The notes under the pieces were generated by a model that saw nothing but the letters and a program-made list of their open reading frames with translations, was not told where the DNA came from and ran no database searches. The translations under genes were made by a program, and so were the position numbers. From Alteromonas sp. M12 (GTDB lineage: Bacteria; Pseudomonadota; Gammaproteobacteria; Enterobacterales; Alteromonadaceae): a stretch of 64,000 bases of DNA. The stretch is from positions 124,001-188,000 of the forward strand of contig NZ_CP144164.1 in assembly GCF_037478005.1 (NCBI RefSeq), read 5' to 3'. Numbering within the stretch: the stretch's first letter is position 1; each line of letters begins with the position of its first letter. Below are positions 1 to 8,809 of the stretch, one piece after another.

Positions 1-2
1 TG

Positions 3-560
3 ATGACAGGTCAATTCTTCGTAGCCCTGTTAGTGGTATCTATTTTTGGTGCATTAAGCACATCGTTTCTCGCTCGTGTTTTTGGTCGTAGAGTACTGTT
101 TATTGGTTCATTAGTTATTGGCAGTATACTAACTATTTGCTTTTACTGGGTGCCTGAAGGAAATGTCACCTTAGTGTTTGTGCTAGGTTGTTCCGCAGAA
201 TTCTTTGCAGCTATTTTTCCTACTTTGTTCTTTTCGATGTTAGGGGATTCCGCTGATTATTCTGAATGGAAAAACGGACGAAGAGCAACGGGTTTAGTCT
301 ATTCTGCAGGTACATTTGTGCAGAAAACTGGCGGAGGGTTCGCAGGAGCATTAGTGCTGGTAGTATTGTCTAGTTATGGCTACGACGGTATGGACCAAAC
401 GACAGTTGCAGATAGCTTACCTGGTATTAAATTGTTGATGAGCTGGATACCTGGATTTTTTGGTATAGCTGCTGCAATTTTGATGTTGTTTTATCCCCTT
501 ACCGATAAACAACAGAAAAAAATTACTCTAGAACTCAAGGGGCAAAGAGCATTGGCGTAG
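3..560 (+). CDS. C-terminal part of a GPH-family (MelB/XylP-like) sugar transporter
   Basis: Partial gene running in from the left edge; only the last 185 or so codons are present, so the first Met seen need not be the start. The product has repeated hydrophobic segments and the loop 'GDSADYSEWKNGRRATG', typical of glycoside-pentoside-hexuronide:cation symporters in the MFS superfamily, which take up sugars or glycosides with H+ or Na+. A LacI-type regulator follows on the same strand, which fits a carbohydrate-uptake locus extending to the left. The substrate cannot be told. The family call is fairly firm. Confidence 0.8.
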   Translation: MTGQFFVALLVVSIFGALSTSFLARVFGRRVLFIGSLVIGSILTICFYWVPEGNVTLVFVLGCSAEFFAAIFPTLFFSMLGDSADYSEWKNGRRATGLVYSAGTFVQKTGGGFAGALVLVVLSSYGYDGMDQTTVADSLPGIKLLMSWIPGFFGIAAAILMLFYPLTDKQQKKITLELKGQRALA

Positions 561-620
561 TTTTTTCTAATCAGTAGTATCCTTGCCTGATTGCCCTAAA
601 CTTTACACACATCGGATGTT

Positions 621-649
621 TTGTAATGCCGCATAATTATTCATTACAA
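621..649. promoter_or_regulatory. Inverted repeat upstream of lacI-type gene
   Basis: TTGTAATG (621-628) and CATTACAA (642-649) form 8-bp inverted arms around a 13-bp spacer, 63 nt before the LacI-type start. It could be an operator for the regulator. It has no following T-run, so a terminator for the transporter is less likely. Confidence 0.35.
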
Positions 650-711
650 GGTGGCGATTGTATAGTAGGCTAGCTATCCTCTAGTCTCAGGGCGAATATT
701 AGCAAAAATTT

Positions 712-1713
712 ATGGCAACGATTTACGAAGTAGCAAAACATGCTGGGGTGTCTTTGGCAACGGTTTCCAGAGTCATGAACGGCAATGTGAAAGTCAGACA
801 AAGCACTAGTGACAAAGTAATGCATGCCATGAAAGAGCTTGGCTATGTGCCAAATAATTTCGCTCGTTCACTCGCATCAAATAAAGCAAATAGCATTGGT
901 CTTTTGGTTTCTAACCTTAATAGCTCATTTTTTGGACAGATGATGAGCGGCGTGGAAACAGAGCTAAGAGCCGCTGGTAAACACGTGATTATTTCTGCCG
1001 GTCATGATGAAGAGGCGGAAGAGAAAGACGGTATTGATTTTCTGATCAGTCGTCAATGTGATGCCTTGATTGTGCACTCTGAAGCCATCTCTGATGAATA
1101 TTTAATTGAGCTAAACAAAAGCAAACTCCCCATTTTAATTATGAACCGCGTCGTCGAAAGCATGCAAGATCAGTGTTTTATTGTTAATAACCAAGCTGGT
1201 GGTTATATGGCCGCACAGACTTTGTTGAAAAAAGGACATAGAGACATCGCCTACATTAGCGGTCCTACTTATAAAGAAGATACTAAGCAGCGTTTAATTG
1301 GTCACAAAAGAGCGTTGCAAGAGTATGGCGTGGTGTTTAATGAAAAACTCCATTATGTAGGTGATTATCTTGAGACCGGTGGTATCGCAGGGATGAATTA
1401 TTTACTCAATTCAGGTGAACATTTTAGTGCATTAGCCTGTTCAAATGATGAAATGGCATCCGGTGCAATGAGTTGTGCTAGAGAGCATGGTTTGGTGCTG
1501 CCAGAAGATTTATCCGTGATTGGTTTTGATGATGTGTTATTTGCAAAACATATGTTTCCCAAATTAACCACTATTGATAACCCAGTATTAGAAATGGGGA
1601 AAATGGCGGCTCAATGGGTTTTGAAATATGTTTATAAAGAGTCAAATAGAGAAATTCAGCGCGTTTTCGAACCCAAACTTATTGAACGTTTATCTGTTAT
1701 CGAGTTGAATTAG
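712..1713 (+). CDS. LacI-family transcriptional regulator
   Basis: 333 aa, usual length for the family. Residues 2-25 form the LacI helix-turn-helix (IYEVAKHAGVSLATVSRVMNG), followed by the hinge-helix region (YVPNNFARSLASNKANSIG). A periplasmic-binding-protein-like effector domain follows, with the typical C-terminal motif LSVIGFDDVLFAKHMFPKLTTI. It probably represses or activates the sugar-transport locus to its left in response to a sugar. The effector is not predictable. The gene stands alone and converges on pckA across a shared terminator. Confidence 0.9.
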   Translation: MATIYEVAKHAGVSLATVSRVMNGNVKVRQSTSDKVMHAMKELGYVPNNFARSLASNKANSIGLLVSNLNSSFFGQMMSGVETELRAAGKHVIISAGHDEEAEEKDGIDFLISRQCDALIVHSEAISDEYLIELNKSKLPILIMNRVVESMQDQCFIVNNQAGGYMAAQTLLKKGHRDIAYISGPTYKEDTKQRLIGHKRALQEYGVVFNEKLHYVGDYLETGGIAGMNYLLNSGEHFSALACSNDEMASGAMSCAREHGLVLPEDLSVIGFDDVLFAKHMFPKLTTIDNPVLEMGKMAAQWVLKYVYKESNREIQRVFEPKLIERLSVIELN

Positions 1714-1771
1714 AGAAAGGCCCTTTCTTACTGTTAATGCGGTCAACCCCAGTTATGAGTAGAAAATTAAA

Positions 1772-1802
1772 AGCAGCAATTTGACTTATGCAAATTGCTG
1801 CT
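1772..1802. terminator. Bidirectional terminator between lacI-type gene and pckA
   Basis: AGCAGCAATTTG (1772-1783) pairs with CAAATTGCTGCT (1791-1802) across a 7-nt loop. A T-rich stretch follows on the plus strand and an A-rich stretch precedes it, so it can serve both convergent genes. Confidence 0.8.
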
Positions 1803-1847
1803 CATTTTTACTGATCTCAAAATGTTGTTGAGCAGTTTTCGTTCACT

Positions 1848-3458
1848 TTATAATTTTGGTCCAGAATTAGAAATTTCCTTTCCTTCATCGTTATCAGTGA
1901 ACTTCACAAAGTTCTTAGTGAACAAAGTTGCTAAATTAGTGGCCTTTTCAGTCCATTGTTCGGCTTGTTCATAAGTGTCACGAGGATCCAAAATATTGTC
2001 TTCAACATCATGTAAGTGTTTAGGTACCGACAAATTAAAGACTGGAAGTGTGTTCATTTCCGCTTGATTAATTGAACCGTCTAAAATGGCATCTATAATC
2101 GCGCGAGTAGCTTTAATGGAAATACGTTTTCCCGTGCCGTTCCAGCCAGTATTTACCAAGTATGCTTCGGCACCCACTGCGTGCATTCGTTTACGCAAAA
2201 CTGCTGCGTATTTTGTTGGATGAAGACTTAAGAAAGCCGCACCAAAACAGCTCGAAAACGTTGGTGTCGGCTCTGTAATTCCTCGTTCTGTACCTGCTAA
2301 TTTGGCTGTAAATCCAGACAAAAAGTAGTACTCAGCTTGTTGTGGGGTTAACTTAGCAACAGGAGGAAGCACACCAAAAGCATCAGCGGTTAAGAAGATA
2401 ACTTTAGTTGCATGACCGGCTTTAGAAATAGGTTGGACAATGTTTTCTATGTGATCAATGGGATAAGAGACTCGGGTATTTTCAGTTTTTGAGTTATCGT
2501 CAAAATCGATTTTGCCATTACTGTCTACAGACACATTTTCCAACAACGCATTACGACGTATTGCAGCATAGATTTCCGGCTCTTGTTCTTTGCTCAAATT
2601 AATCGTTTTCGCATAACAACCACCTTCAAAATTGAAGATACCGTTGTCATCCCAACCATGTTCGTCATCGCCAATGAGTTTTCTGTGTGGATCTGTCGAT
2701 AGTGTGGTTTTTCCTGTACCTGATAAACCGAAGAAAATTGCCACATCGTCATCTTTACCCACATTCGCGCTGCAATGCATGGAAGCAATACCTTTGAGCG
2801 GCAAAAAGTAATTCATCATTGAGAACATACCTTTTTTCATTTCGCCGCCGTACCATGTACCGCCGATAATTTGGACTTTTTCAGTGAGGTTAAAGGCGAC
2901 AAAATTCTCTGAATTTAAGCCGTGTTCCTGCCACTTTTTATTCACCGTTTTAGAACCGTTCAGAACTAGAAAGTCAGGTTCAAAACCTTCAAGTTCTTGT
3001 TCTGTTGGACGTATAAACATATTCTTCACAAAGTGTGCTTGCCATGCCACTTCGGTCACAAACCGCACTTTCAAACGGGTATCTGCATTAGCACCACAAA
3101 AGGTATCCACAACAAACAGTCTTTTACTGCTTAACTGTTGAGTAACCGTTTGTTTTAGCTCTTGCCATACTTCAGTGCTAATCGGTTTGTTATCATTTGT
3201 GCCTTGATCAGACCACCATACCGTATCTTTAGTGGTGTCATCGCGAACGATGTATTTATCTTTTGGTGAGCGACCGGTAAATATACCAGTGTCGACAGAC
3301 ACTGCACCGAGTTCTGTTTCAATACCTTTTTCATAACCAACTAAATCACTTTTTGTCTCTTCTTCAAACAGAAACTCATAGGATGGATTATGAATAATTT
3401 CCGTGGCATCAAGAATGCCGTTGTTGTCTAAATATTTGGTTAGTTTTTCAGTATTCAT
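1848..3458 (-). CDS. pckA: Phosphoenolpyruvate carboxykinase (ATP)
   Basis: 536 aa, the normal length. The enzyme converts oxaloacetate and ATP to PEP, CO2 and ADP in gluconeogenesis in the cytosol. Visible signatures are the P-loop GLSGTGKTT (residues 244-252), the metal/kinase-2 region [20 protein letters not shown], the substrate Arg in TGRSPKDK (about 61-68) and the later [19 protein letters not shown] block. The gene is monocistronic and reads away from the catabolic region. Gluconeogenesis suits a cell growing on organic acids made by the neighbouring pathways. The leader carries a small hairpin. Identification is firm. Confidence 0.97.
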   Translation of the reverse strand: MNTEKLTKYLDNNGILDATEIIHNPSYEFLFEEETKSDLVGYEKGIETELGAVSVDTGIFTGRSPKDKYIVRDDTTKDTVWWSDQGTNDNKPISTEVWQELKQTVTQQLSSKRLFVVDTFCGANADTRLKVRFVTEVAWQAHFVKNMFIRPTEQELEGFEPDFLVLNGSKTVNKKWQEHGLNSENFVAFNLTEKVQIIGGTWYGGEMKKGMFSMMNYFLPLKGIASMHCSANVGKDDDVAIFFGLSGTGKTTLSTDPHRKLIGDDEHGWDDNGIFNFEGGCYAKTINLSKEQEPEIYAAIRRNALLENVSVDSNGKIDFDDNSKTENTRVSYPIDHIENIVQPISKAGHATKVIFLTADAFGVLPPVAKLTPQQAEYYFLSGFTAKLAGTERGITEPTPTFSSCFGAAFLSLHPTKYAAVLRKRMHAVGAEAYLVNTGWNGTGKRISIKATRAIIDAILDGSINQAEMNTLPVFNLSVPKHLHDVEDNILDPRDTYEQAEQWTEKATNLATLFTKNFVKFTDNDEGKEISNSGPKL

Positions 3459-3508
3459 GAACTATTTTTCCGTAGGGTTTTATATTTTTATTATTATTTT
3501 TGTATTTA

Positions 3509-3530
3509 AGCTAACTTTGTTATTAAAGTT
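3509..3530 (-). other. Hairpin in the pckA leader
   Basis: CTAACTTT (3509-3516) and AAAGTTAG (3523-3530) form an 8-bp stem with a 6-nt loop about 50 nt upstream of the pckA start codon. It could be an operator or an RNA hairpin; there is no T-run to make it a terminator. Confidence 0.35.
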
Positions 3531-3732
3531 AGACTCCCTAACACTAATGGGTCTGAAAAGGAAAAACTAGATCAACTTACTACTGATTCAAAAAAAAAAG
3601 CGATAAGTTATAACAATTCATCGAATTCTAAGCATGTAAGCGTTTTCAAAAGCTGTTCGCTGGCTGGGACCAAGAAATCTCTGTAATGTTTAACTTCCCC
3701 ATCCCCTTATTTATGCGTCTAGGAGTGATTAA

Positions 3733-4848
3733 ATGGCCGAGTCTGTAGAGTGTATTGTTGTCGGCGGTGGCGTCGTTGGCTTAGCTGTTGCACGAGAAAT
3801 GGCTCAAAAAGGTGTGGAAACCATTGTCATTGAAAGTCAATCTCAAATCGGCACAGGAATTAGCTCTCGCAATAGCGAAGTAATACATGCTGGTATTTAT
3901 TATCAGCCTAATTCTCTTAAAGCTCGGCTTTGTGTTCAGGGGAATAAAATGCTTTATGCGTATTGCGAGGAACGCAATATTGCCTATAAAAGATGTGGCA
4001 AACTGATTGTCGCTACATCTGAACTTCAGTTGCAAAAGCTAACTGAAATTCAACAAAACGCACGTGCCAATAATGTGTCAGATCTTGAATTTTACAGCAG
4101 ACAAAAAGCCTTAGCTTTAGAGCCTGAACTTGCCTGTTACGGTGCATTGTTTTCTCCTTCAACGGGCATTATAGACAGTCATGGATTTATGTTAAATTTA
4201 CAAGGTGACTTGGAAAGTGCTGGTGGCGCGGTAGCACTAGGAGCGGAATTGGGTTCAGCTAAATGTACTGATAATTCAATTCTACTGGATATTGTTGGCG
4301 ACCAAAGCATACAAATTAACGCAAAGTACTTAATTAATTGCGCAGGTTTACACGCCCAGAAAATTGCTAGATGTTTTGAGGGTTTACCGCAAAGAAGCGT
4401 GCCTGCTATTCATTATGCAAAAGGAAACTATTACGCCTTGTCTGGCAAAGCGCCGTTTAGCCACCTTATTTATCCTGTTCCTGAAAGTGCTGGTTTAGGA
4501 GTGCATTCCACATTAGATTTAGGTAATTCAGTCCGTTTTGGTCCTGATGTCGAGTGGGTCAATGAATTGGATTACAAGGTCGATCCTGCTAGAGCCGATG
4601 GGTTTTATCAGCAAATTAGAAAATACTGGCCTAACCTTAAAGACGGTTCTCTAGCGCCTTCATATGCTGGAATTCGTCCTAAACTCCATGGGAAAGGTGA
4701 AGAGGCAAGAGATTTTATGATTCAGACTGAATCACAACATGGTATTGCAGGTTTAGTTAATCTGTACGGTATAGAATCACCGGGGCTGACCGCGTCGATG
4801 GCCATTGCTGCGCTGGTAGTAGATGGCGTATTAGCGAAAAACCTGTAG
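3733..4848 (+). CDS. lhgO: FAD-dependent L-2-hydroxyglutarate oxidase-like protein
   Basis: 371 aa DAO-fold flavoenzyme. The N-terminus has a dinucleotide-binding glycine motif (VVGGGVVGLAVAREMAQKG, about 9-27). Family-typical stretches are SSRNSEVIHAGIYY (about 44-57) and the C-terminal SYAGIRPKLHGKG plus LYGIESPGLTASMAIA. LhgO oxidises L-2-hydroxyglutarate to 2-oxoglutarate and passes electrons to the respiratory chain; it acts after CsiD in glutarate breakdown. No csiD is seen here, so a related 2-hydroxyacid could be the substrate. The start is supported by TAGGAG seven nt upstream. The gene is divergent from pckA and begins the catabolic block. Confidence 0.75.
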   Translation: MAESVECIVVGGGVVGLAVAREMAQKGVETIVIESQSQIGTGISSRNSEVIHAGIYYQPNSLKARLCVQGNKMLYAYCEERNIAYKRCGKLIVATSELQLQKLTEIQQNARANNVSDLEFYSRQKALALEPELACYGALFSPSTGIIDSHGFMLNLQGDLESAGGAVALGAELGSAKCTDNSILLDIVGDQSIQINAKYLINCAGLHAQKIARCFEGLPQRSVPAIHYAKGNYYALSGKAPFSHLIYPVPESAGLGVHSTLDLGNSVRFGPDVEWVNELDYKVDPARADGFYQQIRKYWPNLKDGSLAPSYAGIRPKLHGKGEEARDFMIQTESQHGIAGLVNLYGIESPGLTASMAIAALVVDGVLAKNL

Positions 4849-5207
4849 CACCTCTAAGCAGTCACTTAATAAAGTATGGCTTGCCATTTTCATTTCACTT
4901 TGCATATTTATATTTCAAAGTTTTTTCCTAATTAACGGGACAATCATACTAAATTTAACCACGCCTTAATCTTCTGTTTTTCTCTAATATTTTGTTTTTA
5001 TTGGTTATTTTTAATTAATTTGAATGCCGTGTGCAGTTTTGATTTTAGTCAATGTAGCACCTGGTTATACAACGTATATTGAAATAACTGATTGAGGTTA
5101 TTTGGTTGTTACATCCTTCATCTTACCTCATGAAAAAAAGGGTTATCCATTGTTAAATTAGAATTGATAACGAAATCCTTATTTATTGATACAGGTGAAA
5201 TTTGAAT
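4849..5207 (+). promoter_or_regulatory. Intergenic region with an Fnr-type box upstream of cytochrome c
   Basis: No gene is seen in these 359 bases. Positions 5039-5052 read TTGATTTTAGTCAA, an exact TTGAY-N4-RTCAA palindrome of the kind found upstream of many genes in this window. It lies about 155 nt before the cytochrome start. The rest is AT-rich. Confidence 0.5.
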
Positions 5208-5519
5208 ATGCTCAAAATACGTTACTTTTTGATAGCGATATCAAGCATGGTTTTTGTCACGCAAACCTTTGCCGCTGATGCGTTAATATCGGTGGGTAAA
5301 ACGAAATCGATGATTTGCGCTAGTTGCCATGGTAGTGCTGGTATCAGCCTCAGTCCTATTTGGCCAAATTTGGCTGGGCAAAAATCCGCTTATCTAGAAA
5401 AGCAACTTAAAGCATTCCGTAATGGTGAGCGTAAAGAACCGACGATGGCGGCAATGGCTAAAGGATTAAGCGACAAAGATATTAAAGCATTAGCAGCTTA
5501 TTACGCGTCTTTAAAATAA
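5208..5519 (+). CDS. Periplasmic monohaem class I cytochrome c
   Basis: 103 aa from the ATG at 5208; this start puts a GGTGAAA-like site upstream, and a TTG two codons earlier is less likely. A signal peptide ends near FAADA (about residue 23). The haem motif CASCH lies at 37-41 and candidate axial methionines in PTMAAMA about 80. It carries electrons in the periplasm. The segment after the haem (GSAGIS..PIWPNLAGQ) is nearly repeated in the second cytochrome at 17775, so the two are paralogues, each probably serving a local dehydrogenase. An Fnr-type box lies upstream. Confidence 0.88.
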   Translation: MLKIRYFLIAISSMVFVTQTFAADALISVGKTKSMICASCHGSAGISLSPIWPNLAGQKSAYLEKQLKAFRNGERKEPTMAAMAKGLSDKDIKALAAYYASLK

Positions 5520-5715
5520 AACCATAACAACTTGGCTTCAGATTTTTCGCTTTGCAGTGAAATTGTCCTTTTATATCAATGTTTTTAGAACTTAAGTAAT
5601 TAAAACTCATCATTATTTTAGCTCATGAGTAGAATTTCTTGATATAAAAGGTATAAAGCTATAACATATGTTCATTAGGGCATTTGGCCTACCCTTTATT
5701 ACAGGATTATTATTT

Positions 5716-6909
5716 ATGTCATCAGGAAATTCATACCCACTTGAAGACCTCAAAGTCGTAGAGTTTACACATATGGTTATGGGGCCTGCTACTGGTGTGG
5801 TACTAGCAGATTTAGGTGCAGTGGTGACAAAAATAGAGCCTATTGAAGGTGATAAAACGCGCCGCCTAAAAGGTTCGGGTGCTGGTTACTTTCCCATGTA
5901 TAACCGCAATAAGCGCAGTGTGTGTATAGATCTCAAATCAGCAGAAGGTAAAGAGGTTGCGTTAAACTTAATTCGCGAAGCGGATGTGTTGATTGAAAAC
6001 TTCAGACCGGGTGCGATGGAAAAGCTTGGGTTTGGTTATGCAGCAATGAGTCAACTGAATCCAAGACTTATTTATTGTTCATTAAAAGGCTTTTTAACCG
6101 GCCCATATGAAAACCGTACTGCGTTGGATGAAGTGACGCAAATGATGGGCGGACTGGCTTATATGACAGGTCTTCCTGACAAGCCTATGCGGGCTGGCTC
6201 TTCTGTTATTGATATCACTGGCGGTATGTTTGGTGTTATCGGCATTCTTTCTGCTTTGCATGAACGCCATACGAGCGGTAAAGGTCGTCACGTTACTAGT
6301 TCATTATTTGAGACTACCGCATATTTTGTTGGTCAGCATATGGCCCAAGAAGTGGTGCTAGGTGAAGCTCCCCCTCCTATGTCTGTGCGCAGAAGTGCTT
6401 GGTCAATCTACGAAATTTTCAATTGTAAAAATGACGAACGTGTTTTTGTTGGGGTTGTCAGTGACACTTTGTGGAAACACTTTTGTAAAGAATTTGAACT
6501 ACACGAATTTGCAGCAGACAGCAGCCTAGATAAAAACAATGATAGGGTGAAGCAGAAAGATAGAATTATTCCGGTAATCAAGGAATTGTTTAGTGGCTTA
6601 GATAAGCAAACCCTGATGGACCGTCTAGAGCGTGCGGGTATTCCCTTTGCGCCAATCAATACTCCCTCTGATTTGTTTAATGATCCGCACCTTAATAGTG
6701 GTGGATTACTACCGGTTACAACACCCCAAGGTATCGCTAACCTGCCTTCTTTACCGATTGAATTAGATGGTAAACGTACTGTTCTACATCATGATTTACC
6801 AAAAGAAGGCGAAGATACCATTCGGGTGCTAAAAGACGCCGGATACAGTGATAAACAAATAGCAGAATTAATTGATTTAAAAGTAGTAAAAGCCCTTACC
6901 ACTGATTAA
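5716..6909 (+). CDS. Class III (CaiB/BaiF) CoA-transferase
   Basis: About 397 aa from the ATG at 5716. A longer frame opens at 5668, but it adds a hydrophobic stretch foreign to this cytosolic family. These enzymes move CoA between acids such as succinate, oxalate, carnitine, mesaconate or glutarate. The N-terminal block (LEDLKVVEFTHMVMGPATG) and VLIENFRPGAMEKLGFGY are characteristic. The probable catalytic Asp is in TALDEVTQMMGGLAYMTG. The gene ends at a strong terminator just before the imidase-type operon, so it is a separate unit, perhaps with the cytochrome. In this setting it probably activates an acid product of the pathway (inference). Confidence 0.85.
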   Translation: MSSGNSYPLEDLKVVEFTHMVMGPATGVVLADLGAVVTKIEPIEGDKTRRLKGSGAGYFPMYNRNKRSVCIDLKSAEGKEVALNLIREADVLIENFRPGAMEKLGFGYAAMSQLNPRLIYCSLKGFLTGPYENRTALDEVTQMMGGLAYMTGLPDKPMRAGSSVIDITGGMFGVIGILSALHERHTSGKGRHVTSSLFETTAYFVGQHMAQEVVLGEAPPPMSVRRSAWSIYEIFNCKNDERVFVGVVSDTLWKHFCKEFELHEFAADSSLDKNNDRVKQKDRIIPVIKELFSGLDKQTLMDRLERAGIPFAPINTPSDLFNDPHLNSGGLLPVTTPQGIANLPSLPIELDGKRTVLHHDLPKEGEDTIRVLKDAGYSDKQIAELIDLKVVKALTTD

Positions 6910-6946
6910 TAAAAGTTTTCAACCTACTCCGAAATGTGGTTGTTTT

Positions 6947-6970
6947 AAAGGGCGTTTTAGCCCTTTTTTT
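6947..6970 (+). terminator. Rho-independent terminator after the CoA-transferase
   Basis: AAAGGGC (6947-6953), a 6-nt loop and GCCCTTT (6960-6966), running into T residues up to 6970. Confidence 0.85.
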
Positions 6971-6990
6971 TACTCTTTTTGGTTTTATGC

Positions 6991-7058
6991 AAACACTCTT
7001 AAGTTAGTGCTTAGTGGAGATGTTCAAGATTCATTTTTTGTGAATCATAAGAGTGTTT
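6991..7058 (+). other. Long nested inverted repeat upstream of the amidase/imidase operon
   Basis: The outer arms AAACACTCTTA (6991-7001) and TAAGAGTGTTT (7048-7058) are perfect 11-bp complements. Inside them GATTCA (7028-7033) pairs with TGAATC (7041-7046) across a T-rich loop. No U-run follows the outer stem. It may be a structured leader RNA or an extended operator for the operon starting at 7190. Confidence 0.45.
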
Positions 7059-7070
7059 AAGGGTACATAA

Positions 7071-7138
7071 AAGTATCAATACTTACGCATAAAAGATATG
7101 CTGATATATCATTTGGTTGTGACCGAAAACGAGTCACA
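7071..7138 (+). promoter_or_regulatory. Cluster of three short palindromes in the operon promoter
   Basis: Three palindromes stand between the hairpin and the first gene. AAGTAT-CA-ATACTT is at 7071-7084. TGATATATCA (7102-7111) sits within the 14-mer TGATATATCATTTG, which recurs upstream of the Crp/Fnr gene at 15196. TGTGAC (7118-7123) and GTCACA (7133-7138) flank 9 bp. At least one is probably a regulator site; none can be assigned by sequence alone. Confidence 0.4.
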
Positions 7139-7189
7139 CCCTGAGTTAGAATAAAACATATAGTTAAGTTTAGGCAAATAGGAGCGACT

Positions 7190-7849
7190 ATGGAATTATC
7201 TGAAAAAACGGCCCGTCAGATTTTTGCGGAGGTTCAGGCTAATCCAGCCCGAAAGCGTTTTGGTTTTGGAAATAAGGCTATTTTGGTCAATATAGATTTG
7301 CAAAAGGCCTACACTCGAACCGATCTTTTTAAAACTGCCTACGAGACAGACCCGCGACAGCTTGAATATGTCAATAAACTTGCGGAAAAATTCCGTGCAT
7401 TGGGTTGGCCTGTTGTTTGGACTAATGTGGCATATATGGATTCTGGTGAAGATGCTGGTATCTGGGGAACCCGCACAGATACTCCCGATAGTTTACAGAA
7501 TATTAAATTTGATAGTGAGCGCTCAGAGCTTGATGACCGTTTGCAAGTCGACCGTAAAAAAGATGTTTTTTACTGTAAAAAAATGCCTTCTCCGTTTTTT
7601 GAAACTCAACTGCAAAGTCTATGCGTATGGCACCAAGTGGATACCGTTATATTAACCGGTGGTTCAACTTCTGGTTGTATCAGAGCCGCTGCGGTAGATA
7701 GTTTGTCACGCGGATATCGCACTATAGTGCCGATCGAGTGTGTTGCTGACAAACATGAAAGCTATCACTTCGCTAACCTTACCGATTTATCATTGAAATA
7801 TGCTGATGTATTAGCCGTACAAGAAGTATATGACTGGTTAGAAAAATAG
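7190..7849 (+). CDS. Isochorismatase-family amidohydrolase (half-amidase candidate)
   Basis: 219 aa cysteine hydrolase. The expected catalytic triad is visible: Asp36 (LVNIDLQKAY), Lys130 (YCKKMPSPFF) and Cys163 in TSGCIRAAAVD, with the cis-peptide motif GGSTSGC. The pattern matches the N-carbamoylsarcosine amidase/maleamate amidohydrolase branch, which releases ammonia from half-amides or carbamoyl groups, rather than isochorismatase itself. It is the first gene of an operon: 16 nt to the next gene, then two deacetylase-like genes and a hydratase pair. It would act on the half-amide made by the following imidase-like enzymes (inference). Start supported by AGGAG. Confidence 0.87.
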   Translation: MELSEKTARQIFAEVQANPARKRFGFGNKAILVNIDLQKAYTRTDLFKTAYETDPRQLEYVNKLAEKFRALGWPVVWTNVAYMDSGEDAGIWGTRTDTPDSLQNIKFDSERSELDDRLQVDRKKDVFYCKKMPSPFFETQLQSLCVWHQVDTVILTGGSTSGCIRAAAVDSLSRGYRTIVPIECVADKHESYHFANLTDLSLKYADVLAVQEVYDWLEK

Positions 7850-7865
7850 TAGAAGGAGTTTTTTA

Positions 7866-8807
7866 ATGCATACAGATCCCGGTTACTATGATTATTGGCC
7901 TTATCACAAACGTCCTAAAATCACTTGGCCAAATGGCGCTAAAGTCGCATTTTGGGTAGCACCCAATATTGAGTTTTATGAGCTAGATCCACCTGCAAAT
8001 CCATCTCGTAAGGCTTGGCCGCAACCTTATCCTGCCATTGCCGGATATGGTATTCGTGATTACGGTAATCGTGTGGGTCATATGCGTCAAATGCAGCTTC
8101 TGGATAAATATGGTGTGCGCGGATCCATATCATTATCTACCGCATTATGTGATCACCATCCTGAGATTATTAGCCTGTGTAAAGAACGGGACTGGGAGTT
8201 TTTCAGTCATGGTATCTATAACACTCGTTATACTTATGGAATGAGCGTGGAGCAGGAACGAGAAATGATCCGCGACTCAATTGAAACCATCTATAAACAT
8301 ACCGGACAGAAATGTGCTGGTTACTTAGCCCCAGCACTATCGCACAGTGACCATACTATTGACTTGTTTGCCGAAGTGGGAACGGAATTATTTGGCGATG
8401 ATGCCGGCTTTTACACTTGTGATTTATTTCATGATGATCAACCAACTCCTATCCATACTCGTTCTGGTAAAAAGTTTGTGTCAATTCCCTATTCATTAGA
8501 GATGAATGACACCATTGCTTACGTATCTAATAAAGTTACACCTCGTCAATATGGAAAAATGCTCAAAGCAAATTTTGACCGTTTGTACCAAGAAGGCGAA
8601 GAGAGTGGAACCATCATGTGTATTCCAACTCACAACTATCAAGTGAGTTGCCCACATCGTCTAAAAGCCTACGAAGAAGCCTTGGAATACATCACCGGAC
8701 ACAGTGATGTTTGGGTAGCTACTGGGCGCGAAATAGCAAGTTATTACATGCAGCATTGTTATGACGATAGTGTCGCTGATATAGCTGCCAAGCAAGGAGG
8801 GAAATAA
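7866..8807 (+). CDS. PuuE/imidase-type polysaccharide-deacetylase-fold hydrolase, copy 1
   Basis: 313 aa. The N-terminal block KITWPNGAKVAFWVAPNIEF and the segment YGIRDYGNRVGHMRQMQLLDKYGV are typical of the NodB-fold subfamily holding PuuE allantoinase and bacterial cyclic imidases, which open cyclic amides or imides and do not act on polysaccharide. Likely metal or catalytic residues are Glu36, the His in FFSHGIYN (about 119) and the His in IPTHNYQVSCPHR (about 258). It lies 2 nt from a second, diverged copy, so the two may form one complex. A strong ribosome site (AGAAGGAG) precedes it. The substrate is unproven. Confidence 0.82.
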   Translation: MHTDPGYYDYWPYHKRPKITWPNGAKVAFWVAPNIEFYELDPPANPSRKAWPQPYPAIAGYGIRDYGNRVGHMRQMQLLDKYGVRGSISLSTALCDHHPEIISLCKERDWEFFSHGIYNTRYTYGMSVEQEREMIRDSIETIYKHTGQKCAGYLAPALSHSDHTIDLFAEVGTELFGDDAGFYTCDLFHDDQPTPIHTRSGKKFVSIPYSLEMNDTIAYVSNKVTPRQYGKMLKANFDRLYQEGEESGTIMCIPTHNYQVSCPHRLKAYEEALEYITGHSDVWVATGREIASYYMQHCYDDSVADIAAKQGGK

Positions 8808-8809
8808 TC

